Origin: Ghiorsea sp.
GTDB lineage: Bacteria; Pseudomonadota; Zetaproteobacteria; Mariprofundales; Mariprofundaceae
Direction: 5' to 3'
Length of the DNA: 21,197 bases
NCBI GenBank assembly: GCA_027019685.1
Contig: JALUWH010000033.1
Coordinates: 1 to 21,197, forward strand
A model generated the notes under the pieces. The model ran no database searches and had not been told where the DNA came from. It saw nothing but the letters and a program-made list of their open reading frames with translations. Within the stretch, counting starts at the first letter, position 1; the number at the start of each line of letters is the position of its first letter. Shown here piece after piece: positions 1 through 6,619 of the stretch. The position numbers and the translations under genes were made by a program.

Positions 1-784
1 CCAAATCAGTTGCCAACGCGCCTTCGGGCAGCTGCCCCGTCAATTCAAAGCCTACCACTTTAGGTACAAGCATAGATACAGGCTGACCAAGCATAGCCGC
101 CTCAGCTTCAATGCCGCCTACGCCCCAGCCTAGGATACCTAAACCATTAATCATGGTGGTGTGTGAATCTGTGCCAATCAAAGTATCGGGGTATGCAACA
201 CCTTCATCGTTGACAAACACGGTGCGCGCAAGGTTTTCAAGGTTGACCTGATGCACAATGCCAGTGCCGGGAGGCACAACTTTAAATGTTTCAAACGCAT
301 TCTGACCCCATTTTAGGAATTGATAACGTTCTTCATTGCGCACATATTCAATCGCAGTGTTGAGTTCCGCAGCATCATTGGATGCAAAGTTGTCCACCTG
401 CACAGAATGGTCAATCACCAGCTCCGCAGGAGCAAGTGGGTTAATTTTGGAAGGGTCGCCGCCCAAGTCCGCCATGGCATCGCGCATAGCAGCCAAATCC
501 ACCACAGCAGGTACACCAGTGAAATCCTGCATCAACACGCGAGCTGGCATGTAGGCAATTTCACGGGGCTCATCGGAGGGTTTGCGGTTAATCAAAGCTA
601 AAATATCTTCGCGGGTCACATTCACACCATCTTCGCGGCGCAATAGATTTTCCAGCAATATTTTCAGCGAATAGGGCAGGTGAGAAGTATCGCCTGCGGC
701 ATCCAATTTGTAGTAAGTATAAGCCTTACCATCAACGTTTAGTGTATTTTTTGCATCAAATGTATTGCTTGATTGGTTGCTCAA
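1..784 (-). CDS. acnA: Aconitate hydratase, N-terminal 261 residues (partial at window edge)
   Basis: Aconitase of the TCA cycle (citrate to isocitrate, cytoplasmic, 4Fe-4S enzyme). The visible part has the AcnA/IRP1-type N-terminus: YSLKILLENLLR, MQDFTGVPAVVDLAAMRDA, the VQVDNF stretch and GTDSHTTMINGLGILGWGVG, followed by GGIEAEAAMLGQP. These fit AcnA rather than AcnB. The cluster cysteines lie beyond the window. The start chosen is a TTG at 784, because GAGGAG (791-796 on the plus strand, reversed) sits 6 nt upstream and no better in-frame start exists; it gives MSNQSSNTFDAKNTL. The gene is divergent from the toxin-antitoxin pair, so 785-925 must hold both promoters. Family assignment is very safe; the TTG start is an inference from the ribosome-binding site. 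Confidence 0.95.
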   Translation of the reverse strand, partial: MSNQSSNTFDAKNTLNVDGKAYTYYKLDAAGDTSHLPYSLKILLENLLRREDGVNVTREDILALINRKPSDEPREIAYMPARVLMQDFTGVPAVVDLAAMRDAMADLGGDPSKINPLAPAELVIDHSVQVDNFASNDAAELNTAIEYVRNEERYQFLKWGQNAFETFKVVPPGTGIVHQVNLENLARTVFVNDEGVAYPDTLIGTDSHTTMINGLGILGWGVGGIEAEAAMLGQPVSMLVPKVVGFELTGQLPEGALATDL

Positions 785-880
785 GGTGCGCTCCTCAGTG
801 TGTCTATAAATAAGTTGAGCGACACCATAACAAAAAGCCGATTTTATGCCATAATTTTGCATGGACAGGCAAGGCGCTTT

Positions 881-904
881 GACGTTAAGACGTTAAGACG
901 TTAA
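881..904. repeat. Three tandem GACGTTAA octamers upstream of the TA operon (candidate operator)
   Basis: Three exact head-to-tail copies of GACGTTAA (881-888, 889-896, 897-904), 21 nt before the antitoxin start codon. The first copy overlaps a TTGACG hexamer (879-884) that could act as a -35 box, with TAAGGT/TATGCT as weak -10 candidates. Ribbon-helix-helix antitoxins typically bind short repeated boxes at this place and repress their own operon, so an operator role is likely but inferred. A simple replication-slippage repeat without function is the alternative. Confidence 0.55.
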
Positions 905-925
905 GGTATGCTTGTGAGGTGACTG

Positions 926-1162
926 ATGCAACAAACAACAACAAAACGTTCAACCATTTATTTGGATGAAAACATTCATAAAACACTGCGTTTAAAAGCT
1001 GCGGAAACGCACCGTTCTATTTCGGATTTGGTGAATGAAGCTGTGAAACGTACATTTATGGAAGACCAGCAAGACCTTGAAGCCTTTGAGGTGCGCGAGT
1101 CAGAGCCAACGCTAAGTTATGAGACAATGCTTAAAGCCTTAAAGTCTGATGGCACAATATAG
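926..1162 (+). CDS. Ribbon-helix-helix (CopG/RelB-like) antitoxin
   Basis: Small 78-aa protein whose N-terminus has the shape of a ribbon-helix-helix DNA-binding domain: a basic start, the beta strand RSTIYLDENIHKTL and two helices (LRLKAAETHRSISDLVNEAV). The acidic C-terminal tail (MEDQQDLEAFEVRESEP) would wrap the toxin. The role in the family is to neutralise the co-encoded RelE/ParE toxin and to repress the operon by binding the promoter, here probably the tandem octamers at 881-904. A GAGGTG ribosome-binding site precedes the ATG. The last 14 nt overlap the toxin gene, so the two are translationally coupled. The exact antitoxin subfamily cannot be fixed by eye. Confidence 0.88.
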   Translation: MQQTTTKRSTIYLDENIHKTLRLKAAETHRSISDLVNEAVKRTFMEDQQDLEAFEVRESEPTLSYETMLKALKSDGTI

Positions 1163-1406
1163 TATTCAGTTCAAGGCTTCGGTTCGCAAAGATTTACGCA
1201 AAATACCCAAAAAAGATGTTCTGAAAATTTTAACCAAGGTTGAATCTCTAGCGGATAACCCCTTGCCACCACAAGCTGAAAAATTAAGCGGCGATGATAA
1301 GTACCGTATTCGGCAGGGTAACTATCGCATCCTCTACCAAATTGAGGATGATGTTTTAGTGGTTACGGTTGTGAAAGTTGGGCATAGGCGAGATGTTTAT
1401 CGATAG
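1149..1406 (+). CDS. RelE/ParE-superfamily toxin
   Basis: An 85-aa protein with the compact RelE/ParE fold signature: YSIQFKASVRKDLRKIPKKD at the N-terminus (beta strand and basic helix), the core KLSGDDKYRIRQGNYRILYQ, and the terminal VGHRRDVYR typical of this family. RelE members cleave mRNA in the ribosomal A site, while ParE members poison gyrase. The basic residues and the final R-x-x-V-Y-R resemble RelE-type members, but the target cannot be decided here. It starts inside the antitoxin gene (14-nt overlap), with no strong ribosome-binding site of its own, so it depends on antitoxin translation. It lies directly next to a restriction-modification operon, a usual defence-island setting. 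Confidence 0.9.
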   Translation: MAQYSIQFKASVRKDLRKIPKKDVLKILTKVESLADNPLPPQAEKLSGDDKYRIRQGNYRILYQIEDDVLVVTVVKVGHRRDVYR

Positions 1407-1451
1407 GCTATGATTTGCTTAACTTGGTGTTCGCCTCATCACTCTCATACT

Positions 1452-1488
1452 GTTTCACTATATGAAACGCCGTTGCATATAGTGAAAC
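1452..1488. repeat. 17-bp inverted repeat (perfect 13-bp arms) downstream of the toxin
   Basis: The 17-mer GTTTCACTATATGAAAC (1452-1468) is repeated in inverted orientation at 1472-1488 with one mismatch and a 3-nt spacer. The outer 13 bp are perfect. The left 17-mer is itself a dyad (GTTTCA-5 nt-TGAAAC), so the site looks like two copies of an operator as well as a hairpin. No T-run follows, so it is not a normal intrinsic terminator. It lies in the 144-bp gap between the toxin stop and the end of the minus-strand operon, followed by a small C(TTCG)G-capped hairpin at 1510-1523. Function unknown: operator pair, mobile palindrome or RNA processing site. Confidence 0.6.
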
Positions 1489-1550
1489 ATACGACTATAC
1501 TTCGCTACAAGCACTTCGGTGCTGTTAGACCCTTTGCCTAAGGCTTTGGA

Positions 1551-2090
1551 TCATGGCTTTGCCTCAGTCGCCGTTAAGACTGGGGCTTTTTTTATTTCTA
1601 AAATACTGCTGTCTTTTTTGATTACATTCTCAATATAATCCTTGGTTGCTGGATAAGCTGTGATGAAATACAAATCGTTTGAGCCCTTCTTCTCTTCAAG
1701 CACCACAACATACTTTTCTTCAATAACCAAAAGCACCCTATTCTTCTTAGGTCGATTTCTGGAATCTCGACGTATACTCACTCTGCGCTCAATCGTGCCA
1801 GCACTGGCTGCCAACACTTCTTTAATCCATAAAATGCAACGCGCTCTTTTTTTGGAAAATGGAATATCATGAACACCTTGCGACAATTTATAGTCGGAGC
1901 TTTCAGAAAAAGCATGCTCAAAAGCGTGTTCATTAAAACGAACCCGCCTACCTGACCATTCGTATAATTTTATCTCATTTCCATCCACATCACGCACATA
2001 AGTTTGAATATATACTTGGCGATACTTTTCTTTGAGTTCCTGTTCATTCTCAGCTTTCAGCCGCAGCATCGACCAAAGATGATTAGTCAT
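1551..2090 (-). CDS. Small protein resembling phage BECR-fold (barnase/EndoU/colicin/RelE-like) nucleases
   Basis: A 179-aa protein, not confidently recognised. The N-terminal third is helical and charged (LRLKAENEQELKEKYRQVY). The rest has short strands and a helix with conserved-looking polar residues: FNEHAFEHAF, FSKKRARCILWIKEVL, then strands around VLLVIEEKYVVVLEE and LYFITAYPATKDYI. The order basic helix, strands, then an 'xTAYP' strand is like the phage-borne BECR nuclease domains (PBECR families), where H, R/K and T/Y form the active site; this is a memory-based resemblance, not a proven match. The start at 2090 was chosen over one further upstream because ATGACTAA overlaps the DUF3800 stop by 8 nt. 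It is the last gene of the R-M operon, and its 3' end is shared with the TA terminator. Confidence 0.5.
   Translation of the reverse strand: MTNHLWSMLRLKAENEQELKEKYRQVYIQTYVRDVDGNEIKLYEWSGRRVRFNEHAFEHAFSESSDYKLSQGVHDIPFSKKRARCILWIKEVLAASAGTIERRVSIRRDSRNRPKKNRVLLVIEEKYVVVLEEKKGSNDLYFITAYPATKDYIENVIKKDSSILEIKKAPVLTATEAKP
1561..1593 (+). terminator. Intrinsic terminator of the toxin-antitoxin operon
   Basis: A 9-bp stem (GCCTCAGTC 1561-1569 with GACTGGGGC 1578-1586, one G-T pair), an 8-nt loop and seven T residues (1587-1593) form a standard rho-independent terminator for plus-strand transcription. It lies inside the last codons of the convergent minus-strand gene, so the same DNA encodes the LTATEAKP tail of that protein. 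No T-run follows on the minus strand, so it should work in one direction only. Confidence 0.85.
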
Positions 2091-2808
2091 GCTTTGGTGT
2101 TCCAGTAAAGTTAAACAATGAAAACTTATCTTTTGAAGCATAAGTATTGGCGCGCAAATCATGCAATTGAACACTTTGCGCCAAAGCCTGACAAAATTCA
2201 GTTTTTATTTTACTCGCACCATCCACAAGATGTCGATTATTCCAATCATAACCCACCGCACCAATAAGAAGGTCGGTTAATTCAATCAATGGCTGATTAT
2301 GTGATGATACTGGCTCCAAACACTCAACCTTAGCCCTTCCCGAAAGCTTTCGGCTAAGATTATCATGCAAATCTGAAAATCTACTTTGATTCTTATTCTG
2401 CTGCCAATCCAAATACATATGATAATGGCAACCAGGCTTCATCCAGTGCACCAACATCTGATAATACATTTTATAAAACCCAAGCTCACTATCACCATCA
2501 TTAAACGTATCATGATCCAATAATGACCTATCCACCGTTAGACAACGAAAAGTAAGCTCTGAGGTTTTAAAAAGTTCCAATAAATCCCAGTAAAAATCAC
2601 GACGATTCGGAGAAAGTCGCTTCCAACCAAATTCACCATGCGCCTTGTGCTTAGCTTTTAAACAATGAATACGGTGTACAATATCTTTTTTTTGATCTCT
2701 AGGGCAGGCAATGGCACCAATCACAGTGAATGTGTCAAAAGGGTCTGATGTATGCCTGCTTTCATCGCAATAAATATTGATATGTTTGATATTGTCACTG
2801 CTTGGCAT
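2083..2808 (-). CDS. DUF3800 family protein
   Basis: A 241-aa protein with the DUF3800 signature: an N-terminal strand carrying INIYCDESRHT followed by FTVIGAIACP, a middle region with FYKMYYQMLVHW and YLDW, and a C-terminal acidic motif IELTDLLIGAVGYDWN. DUF3800 proteins are thought to have an RNase H-like fold with acidic residues (here the D-E of CDES, the D of YLDW and the D of ELTD) that could bind metal. They recur near phage and defence genes, but a biochemical role is not established. The start at 2808 (MPSSDNIKHI) was chosen because it overlaps the specificity-subunit stop by 14 nt; an in-frame ATG at 2862 would add a hydrophobic 18-residue leader encoded inside the upstream gene. 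No clear ribosome-binding site, so translation is probably coupled. Confidence 0.82.
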   Translation of the reverse strand: MPSSDNIKHINIYCDESRHTSDPFDTFTVIGAIACPRDQKKDIVHRIHCLKAKHKAHGEFGWKRLSPNRRDFYWDLLELFKTSELTFRCLTVDRSLLDHDTFNDGDSELGFYKMYYQMLVHWMKPGCHYHMYLDWQQNKNQSRFSDLHDNLSRKLSGRAKVECLEPVSSHNQPLIELTDLLIGAVGYDWNNRHLVDGASKIKTEFCQALAQSVQLHDLRANTYASKDKFSLFNFTGTPKHD

Positions 2809-4198
2809 ATTCAGATATCTCAGTATTAATATAATCCAAAGCAACCGCTTCACTTTCTTCAATGGCGATTTCTACAGCGCGTTTGGCGACATCCAATAAA
2901 TGTTCACTTTGCTTTTTAAGACTAAAGCTTTTTTCTATCCATTCAGCGATTTGTTGTTGTTTGTTTCCATCAATCAGTGGAATTGTAATATTCAAGAAAT
3001 CATCTTTATTGATTGCGGTTAAAATTGTTCCTGAACAAGCTTGTTTTAAAAGGTTCTGTAGTAACTCAGACTTAAACAATACCAAAAGTGTTTCAGGATT
3101 TATTTCATCTGAATCAATAACATAAAAACCAGTTGAACATAAAGCTTGGTTATACTGTTCTGTCACCAAGGCACATGATGTTAGGCTTCCCTCAATAGAG
3201 CTGATAATAACATCACCTGTTTTAACCTGCCTTCTTGCTCTTGATGGTAAGTCTTTCCCTAAACCTGTTGTACATCCTTGGACTGTTCCAGAGTTTCCAA
3301 TGTTAGACAACTCAATATATTGATACTCTTTGTCATCCTCTGGCTTAAAGTTTTTAATTTTCACATTGCAACACTTACTTATACTCTCAGAGCCTTTTGC
3401 ATAACTTTGAATCATATCAATAAAATCATCATATTTCTTCTGATAATATTCCGCATCCAAGCGACCGCTTGTAGCAAAGCTGTTTTGAAAGCTTTTGATA
3501 TTCACAGGCTCTTGGCTTGGCTCAAAAGCCAATAAGCCTATTTCTTTTAAAAGGAGTTGCTCAGCTTGGGTGTAGGTTTGTTTAGATTTATCCAACAGGG
3601 CATAAGCATCAAATGTACATTTCTCTATATAATAATTTAACTCCTTTCCAAGCTTGGGGATACGCAATTGCTTGAACTTCGCAGGACTAAAGTTTGCCTG
3701 ATTCCCTACCATTGCATAACGCTCAATTTCAATCCGTCCAAACTTAGAATTCAAGTAAGCAACTAGCGAACTTGAATTTATCTTTTTTATGTTAGGGCGA
3801 ACCTTGAATAAATATGATGCATACGCATACGTATAATCCCTTGGAACAATAGCACTTTTTCCTACATATTTAGGGTTGCCATTAGTCCTGCAAATCAAAA
3901 CATCATTTTTTTCAAGTTTTAATGATAAGTAAGTCTTTTCATCAATAAGCGAACAGTATTTCTTAGGTGCTGAAATAAAGGAGGACTCAAACTCATTAAG
4001 CCTTAGTACTGGATAGCCCTTTTTCTCTTCATTTAAACCTTTTGATGTTCCATACTGAACAAAGTCAGCTATCTCTTCCCCTAAGTAAAAATTACTCAAG
4101 TGAAATGATTTTTTTGTGTAAAACTCAGGTTCTAACCTAATCAATTCAGTTGACATTATTTCGTGAAAATTAACCTCTGAAATTTCTGGCCCTTCCAA
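2795..4198 (-). CDS. Restriction-modification specificity subunit (HsdS/BcgIB-like, two target-recognition domains)
   Basis: A 467-aa DNA specificity subunit. It has two half-similar target-recognition domains. Each opens with an R-L-x-x-E-[FY]-Y motif (RLEPEFYTKKS near residue 21 and RLDAEYYQKKYDDF near 246), and each ends in a long helical conserved region (SKQTYTQAEQLLLKEIGLL and the C-terminal KQSEHLLDVAKRAVEIAIEE). Such proteins read a bipartite DNA site and direct the methylase/nuclease partner. The first usable start is TTG at 4198, 32 nt after the methylase stop. The frame stays open upstream, reading ...SPFNETRYRELLEG, which looks like real S-protein sequence, so the true N-terminus may lie further up (see findings). 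It overlaps the DUF3800 gene by 14 nt. Function is safe; the start is doubtful. Confidence 0.92.
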   Translation of the reverse strand: MEGPEISEVNFHEIMSTELIRLEPEFYTKKSFHLSNFYLGEEIADFVQYGTSKGLNEEKKGYPVLRLNEFESSFISAPKKYCSLIDEKTYLSLKLEKNDVLICRTNGNPKYVGKSAIVPRDYTYAYASYLFKVRPNIKKINSSSLVAYLNSKFGRIEIERYAMVGNQANFSPAKFKQLRIPKLGKELNYYIEKCTFDAYALLDKSKQTYTQAEQLLLKEIGLLAFEPSQEPVNIKSFQNSFATSGRLDAEYYQKKYDDFIDMIQSYAKGSESISKCCNVKIKNFKPEDDKEYQYIELSNIGNSGTVQGCTTGLGKDLPSRARRQVKTGDVIISSIEGSLTSCALVTEQYNQALCSTGFYVIDSDEINPETLLVLFKSELLQNLLKQACSGTILTAINKDDFLNITIPLIDGNKQQQIAEWIEKSFSLKKQSEHLLDVAKRAVEIAIEESEAVALDYINTEISEYAKQ

Positions 4199-4230
4199 TA
4201 ATTCCCGATAACGGGTTTCATTAAAAGGGC

Positions 4231-6315
4231 TTAAGGCTTTCCCACAAAAGATAATTTCTCTTTTTTAGCGAACTGAATGAAAGCTTCGGCTATTCCATCC
4301 TTGGTCAAGCCATCGTGATTAAACAAATCATGTTTTACAATCAAATGACCATGCGAATCGAGCAAATATTCATCTAAATCTTGGGTTGTGGCTTCGTAGT
4401 GGTCGATTGGCTCGGCTACTTCTGGTATGGATGGATTCCCGCCTGCGCGGGAATGACGGTCAGGGGCAATGACATCTTTCTTTTTCACATAAATTTTATC
4501 GCCGCTGTTGTCTTTGCTTGGCTCTTGCATGGTGGCAAAGAAAATTGGGTAATCATCCACTTTGGGGCAAAGCTTATCATCCCATTTTTGCACAAATAAT
4601 ACCGATGTTTTTGTGCCAGTATGCGGTTTGAATACATTGCCATGCAAACCAACCACGCCCAAAATACGGCAATGCTCGGCAATATAATCACGGATATTTT
4701 TATCCGAGCTATTGTTGAACCTGCCTTGCGGCAAGACCACTGCCATGCGTCCACCAGGCTTTAAGAAATCAAGGTTTCGCTCAATAAACAGAATATCTCG
4801 CCCAACTTTGCTTTGGTATTTCCCGTTTGGTTTTTTACCCAAATCATATTTGGCTAAAATACGACTTTCTTTAATGTCTCCCGCAAATGGTGGGTTTGCC
4901 ATCAATACATCAAATTTAAAGTCGCGATTGCTCTTTTTATCCGCTCTTAGCTTTTTAAGCTTTTTCCAGCCTTCAAAATAGGTGTCTTGCCATTCTTCAT
5001 CATCGGTTTTTTCATCCCAACGCTCATAGTCCAAAGTATTGAGGTGCAATACATTGGTTTGTCCATCACCTGCAATTAAATTAAGCGTTCGCGCTACACG
5101 CACTGCTTTTTCATCAAAATCAATGGCAAATACTTTGTTTTGCACATAATCCGTGCATTCCACTGGCTTTTCTTCGGCTGTGAATAGATGGCTTTTAGGG
5201 ATGCCTTTATCTTTAAGGATTTGTTCCCATACATGAAAAATAGAATGCACAGGAAAGCCGCAACTACCCGCAGCCGTATCAATCACTGTTTCTTCCTGCT
5301 GTGGGTTCATCATTTTCACACACATATCAATCACAAAACGTGGCGTGAAATATTGACCTTTTTCGCCCTTGCTGCTTTTACCAATCAGATATTCAAAGGC
5401 TTCATCAACAACATCAAGGTTGGAGTTGAATAGCTTCACATCTTGTAAGGATGATACGCATACAGAAAGGTGAGATGGGGTAAGCATGATTTTAGCATCA
5501 TCACTAAATACGCCTTCCCACTTCTCTTTGGCTTTATCAAATACATTTTGGATTTTATCTTTCAGCTCTGTTTCGGTGTCGCCATAATTCCTGAACTCCA
5601 AATGGCGGGTTTTATTGCGTCCACTTGCCATTTCATCAAATAATTTGGTGAAAATAAGTTTAAATAGTTCCTCAAATACATCCACACCAGCATTGGCTAG
5701 CACTTCATCTTCCATTTCAAGAATCAGATCTTTGAGTGATTTTTTTTCATTCACCAACTTATCTTTTTTAACAAGGTCATCAATCGTCCAACGCTCGGTT
5801 AAAATATCCGATAATTTTTCTGTAGCCTTGGGAATATTGGGAATATCTTCAAAATAGTTTGGGTCTTTTCGATTGTAGAATGAAATTGAATCGCCATTAC
5901 TCCAAACGCCAATCGGTGCGCCAGTGGCATTGCAATACGATTTTAGCTGCTCTTTACCATCTTTAAGCTTAGGTTTTTTAAGTTCAACCATGATATAAAC
6001 AGCGCGTGTATCCCGTTTATCAAAAATCACAATATCAGCGCGTTTCTTTTCGCGTCCAAAACTTACGGCATATTCAATTTCCATGCGTTCAAAAGGATAA
6101 CCATAATCTTCATGAAGCACTTTTAAATATAACTGTCTGATGGCTTCTTCTGGCTTGAGTTGAATATCTTTGCGGCGAACCAAGCATTTGATATGAGGTA
6201 AGCCTTTTCCACGGACTTCTTTCGTGAAAATAGTTTCTTCAAATGAGCTAATCTGTTCAGGTGTAAATTGTGTAAGCTTATAATTAGAATCTTTTAGAAT
6301 TTCTGTGAGTTTCAT
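4231..6315 (-). CDS. Fused restriction endonuclease / N6-adenine DNA methyltransferase (Type IIG, BcgI-A-like)
   Basis: A 694-aa fusion. Residues ~45-160 form a HSDR_N-like nuclease domain with a PD-(D/E)xK pattern: D94 in RADIVIFDK and E111-x-K113 in VELKKPK. Residues ~200-310 are the helical HsdM-type N-domain. Residues ~315-600 are the N6-adenine methylase with GQYFTP, motif I DTAAGSCGF (346-354) and catalytic NPPF (474-477). No Walker A or helicase motifs are present, so this is not a classic Type I system. One R-M chain plus a separate S subunit is the plan of BcgI-type Type IIG enzymes. The start at 6315 was chosen for the AGGAA site 7 nt upstream. Near residues 617-630, RHSRAGGNPSIPEV is encoded by an inserted palindromic repeat. 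The cutting pattern cannot be predicted. Confidence 0.9.
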   Translation of the reverse strand: MKLTEILKDSNYKLTQFTPEQISSFEETIFTKEVRGKGLPHIKCLVRRKDIQLKPEEAIRQLYLKVLHEDYGYPFERMEIEYAVSFGREKKRADIVIFDKRDTRAVYIMVELKKPKLKDGKEQLKSYCNATGAPIGVWSNGDSISFYNRKDPNYFEDIPNIPKATEKLSDILTERWTIDDLVKKDKLVNEKKSLKDLILEMEDEVLANAGVDVFEELFKLIFTKLFDEMASGRNKTRHLEFRNYGDTETELKDKIQNVFDKAKEKWEGVFSDDAKIMLTPSHLSVCVSSLQDVKLFNSNLDVVDEAFEYLIGKSSKGEKGQYFTPRFVIDMCVKMMNPQQEETVIDTAAGSCGFPVHSIFHVWEQILKDKGIPKSHLFTAEEKPVECTDYVQNKVFAIDFDEKAVRVARTLNLIAGDGQTNVLHLNTLDYERWDEKTDDEEWQDTYFEGWKKLKKLRADKKSNRDFKFDVLMANPPFAGDIKESRILAKYDLGKKPNGKYQSKVGRDILFIERNLDFLKPGGRMAVVLPQGRFNNSSDKNIRDYIAEHCRILGVVGLHGNVFKPHTGTKTSVLFVQKWDDKLCPKVDDYPIFFATMQEPSKDNSGDKIYVKKKDVIAPDRHSRAGGNPSIPEVAEPIDHYEATTQDLDEYLLDSHGHLIVKHDLFNHDGLTKDGIAEAFIQFAKKEKLSFVGKP
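4429..4457. repeat. Palindromic intergenic-type repeat lying in frame inside the R-M gene
   Basis: ATTCCCGC (4435-4442), CTGC, GCGGGAAT (4447-4454) form an 8-bp perfect stem with a 4-nt loop, flanked by GGATGG and GAC. This is the widespread CATTCCCGCG...GCGGGAATCC repeat known from many proteobacteria (similar in form to neisserial dRS3), usually found between genes. Read in the gene's frame it gives HSRAGGNPS, a peptide recognisable as this repeat. It sits in the linker between the methylase core and the C-terminal tail. Confidence 0.85.
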
Positions 6316-6334
6316 GGGTTCCTCATTAAAAGTA

Positions 6335-6383
6335 GGGCGTGTAAAAAAGTTTGTGCTGCATTTGCACCGCATAGACACCGCCC
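6335..6383 (-). ncRNA. Hairpin in the R-M operon leader, just before the ribosome-binding site
   Basis: On the minus strand a GGGCG(bulge)TGT arm (6383-6375) pairs with ACACGCCC (6342-6335). Inside it, GTGC pairs with GCAC around a 7-nt loop. The hairpin ends 20 nt before the R-M start codon and is followed by TACTTTTAATGAGGAACCC, so it could act as an attenuator or hide the ribosome-binding site. The same DNA also reads as a 22-codon frame (start codon at about 6391) ending KLFYTPYF and a stop, a possible leader peptide. Seen as structure only; no transcript evidence. Confidence 0.4.
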
Positions 6384-6453
6384 CGTGCATACATTAACGG
6401 CTTGGATTCTTTTTGCTAGGGGTGTAAGTTTTGCCACATGCTTATTGGTTCAT

Positions 6454-6528
6454 AAAGGCGGCTCCCATGAGTCCGATAGTTCGGCTATCAATGAGACCAG
6501 AGCGGGGTCGCGCATGGGTGCGGCCTTT
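6454..6528 (-). ncRNA. Structured element (three-way junction) in the 228-bp gap between the R-M operon and fur
   Basis: A 16-nt closing stem (6454-6469 with 6513-6528) pairs at 14 of 16 positions. It encloses two smaller hairpins: GATAG/CTATC (6475-6479/6485-6489, TTCGG loop) and GACC/GGTC (6495-6498/6506-6509). The gap 6391-6619 has no gene; apart from this fold and the Fur site nothing else is clear in it. Minus-strand orientation is chosen because it lies upstream of the R-M operon. The overall look recalls the leaders of P4/P1-like immunity regions (C4-type RNAs), but that is a weak memory-based comparison. A plus-strand terminator is unlikely, as only CTTATTT follows. Confidence 0.45.
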
Positions 6529-6590
6529 CTTATTTAATGCGTTTGATTTCCCCAAACTTTCTTCAAATTGTGATAAATGTCTTGCAAGAT

Positions 6591-6613
6591 GATAGTGATA
6601 GTGATTATCATTC
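6591..6613 (+). promoter_or_regulatory. Fur box overlapping the fur promoter
   Basis: GATAGTGATAGTGATTATCATTC matches overlapping copies of the Fur hexamer array; the core GATAgTGATtATCATTc matches the 19-bp GATAATGATAATCATTATC consensus at most positions. It ends 6 nt before the fur ATG, so Fur would repress its own gene and the co-transcribed iron permease when iron is plentiful. TTGCAA (6582-6587) and a GATTAT-like -10 nearby are candidate promoter boxes, though spacing is short. Confidence 0.8.
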
Positions 6614-6619
6614 GATATT

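Noticed and set aside
2862..3535. Two plus-strand frames opposite the S gene
   Set aside because: Low-complexity hydrophobic translations without start signals; shadows of the S subunit.
4381..4599. Plus-strand frame across the R-M gene with IPACAGMT
   Set aside because: The peptide is the known translation of the palindromic repeat on the opposite strand; the frame is antisense to a well supported gene.
4231..6315. Classic Type I R-M system with a separate HsdR
   Set aside because: No helicase motor or HsdR gene in the window; the nuclease domain is fused to the methylase instead.
6454..6535. Intrinsic terminator on the plus strand before fur
   Set aside because: The fold is branched and followed only by CTTATTT, with no plus-strand gene upstream that would need it.
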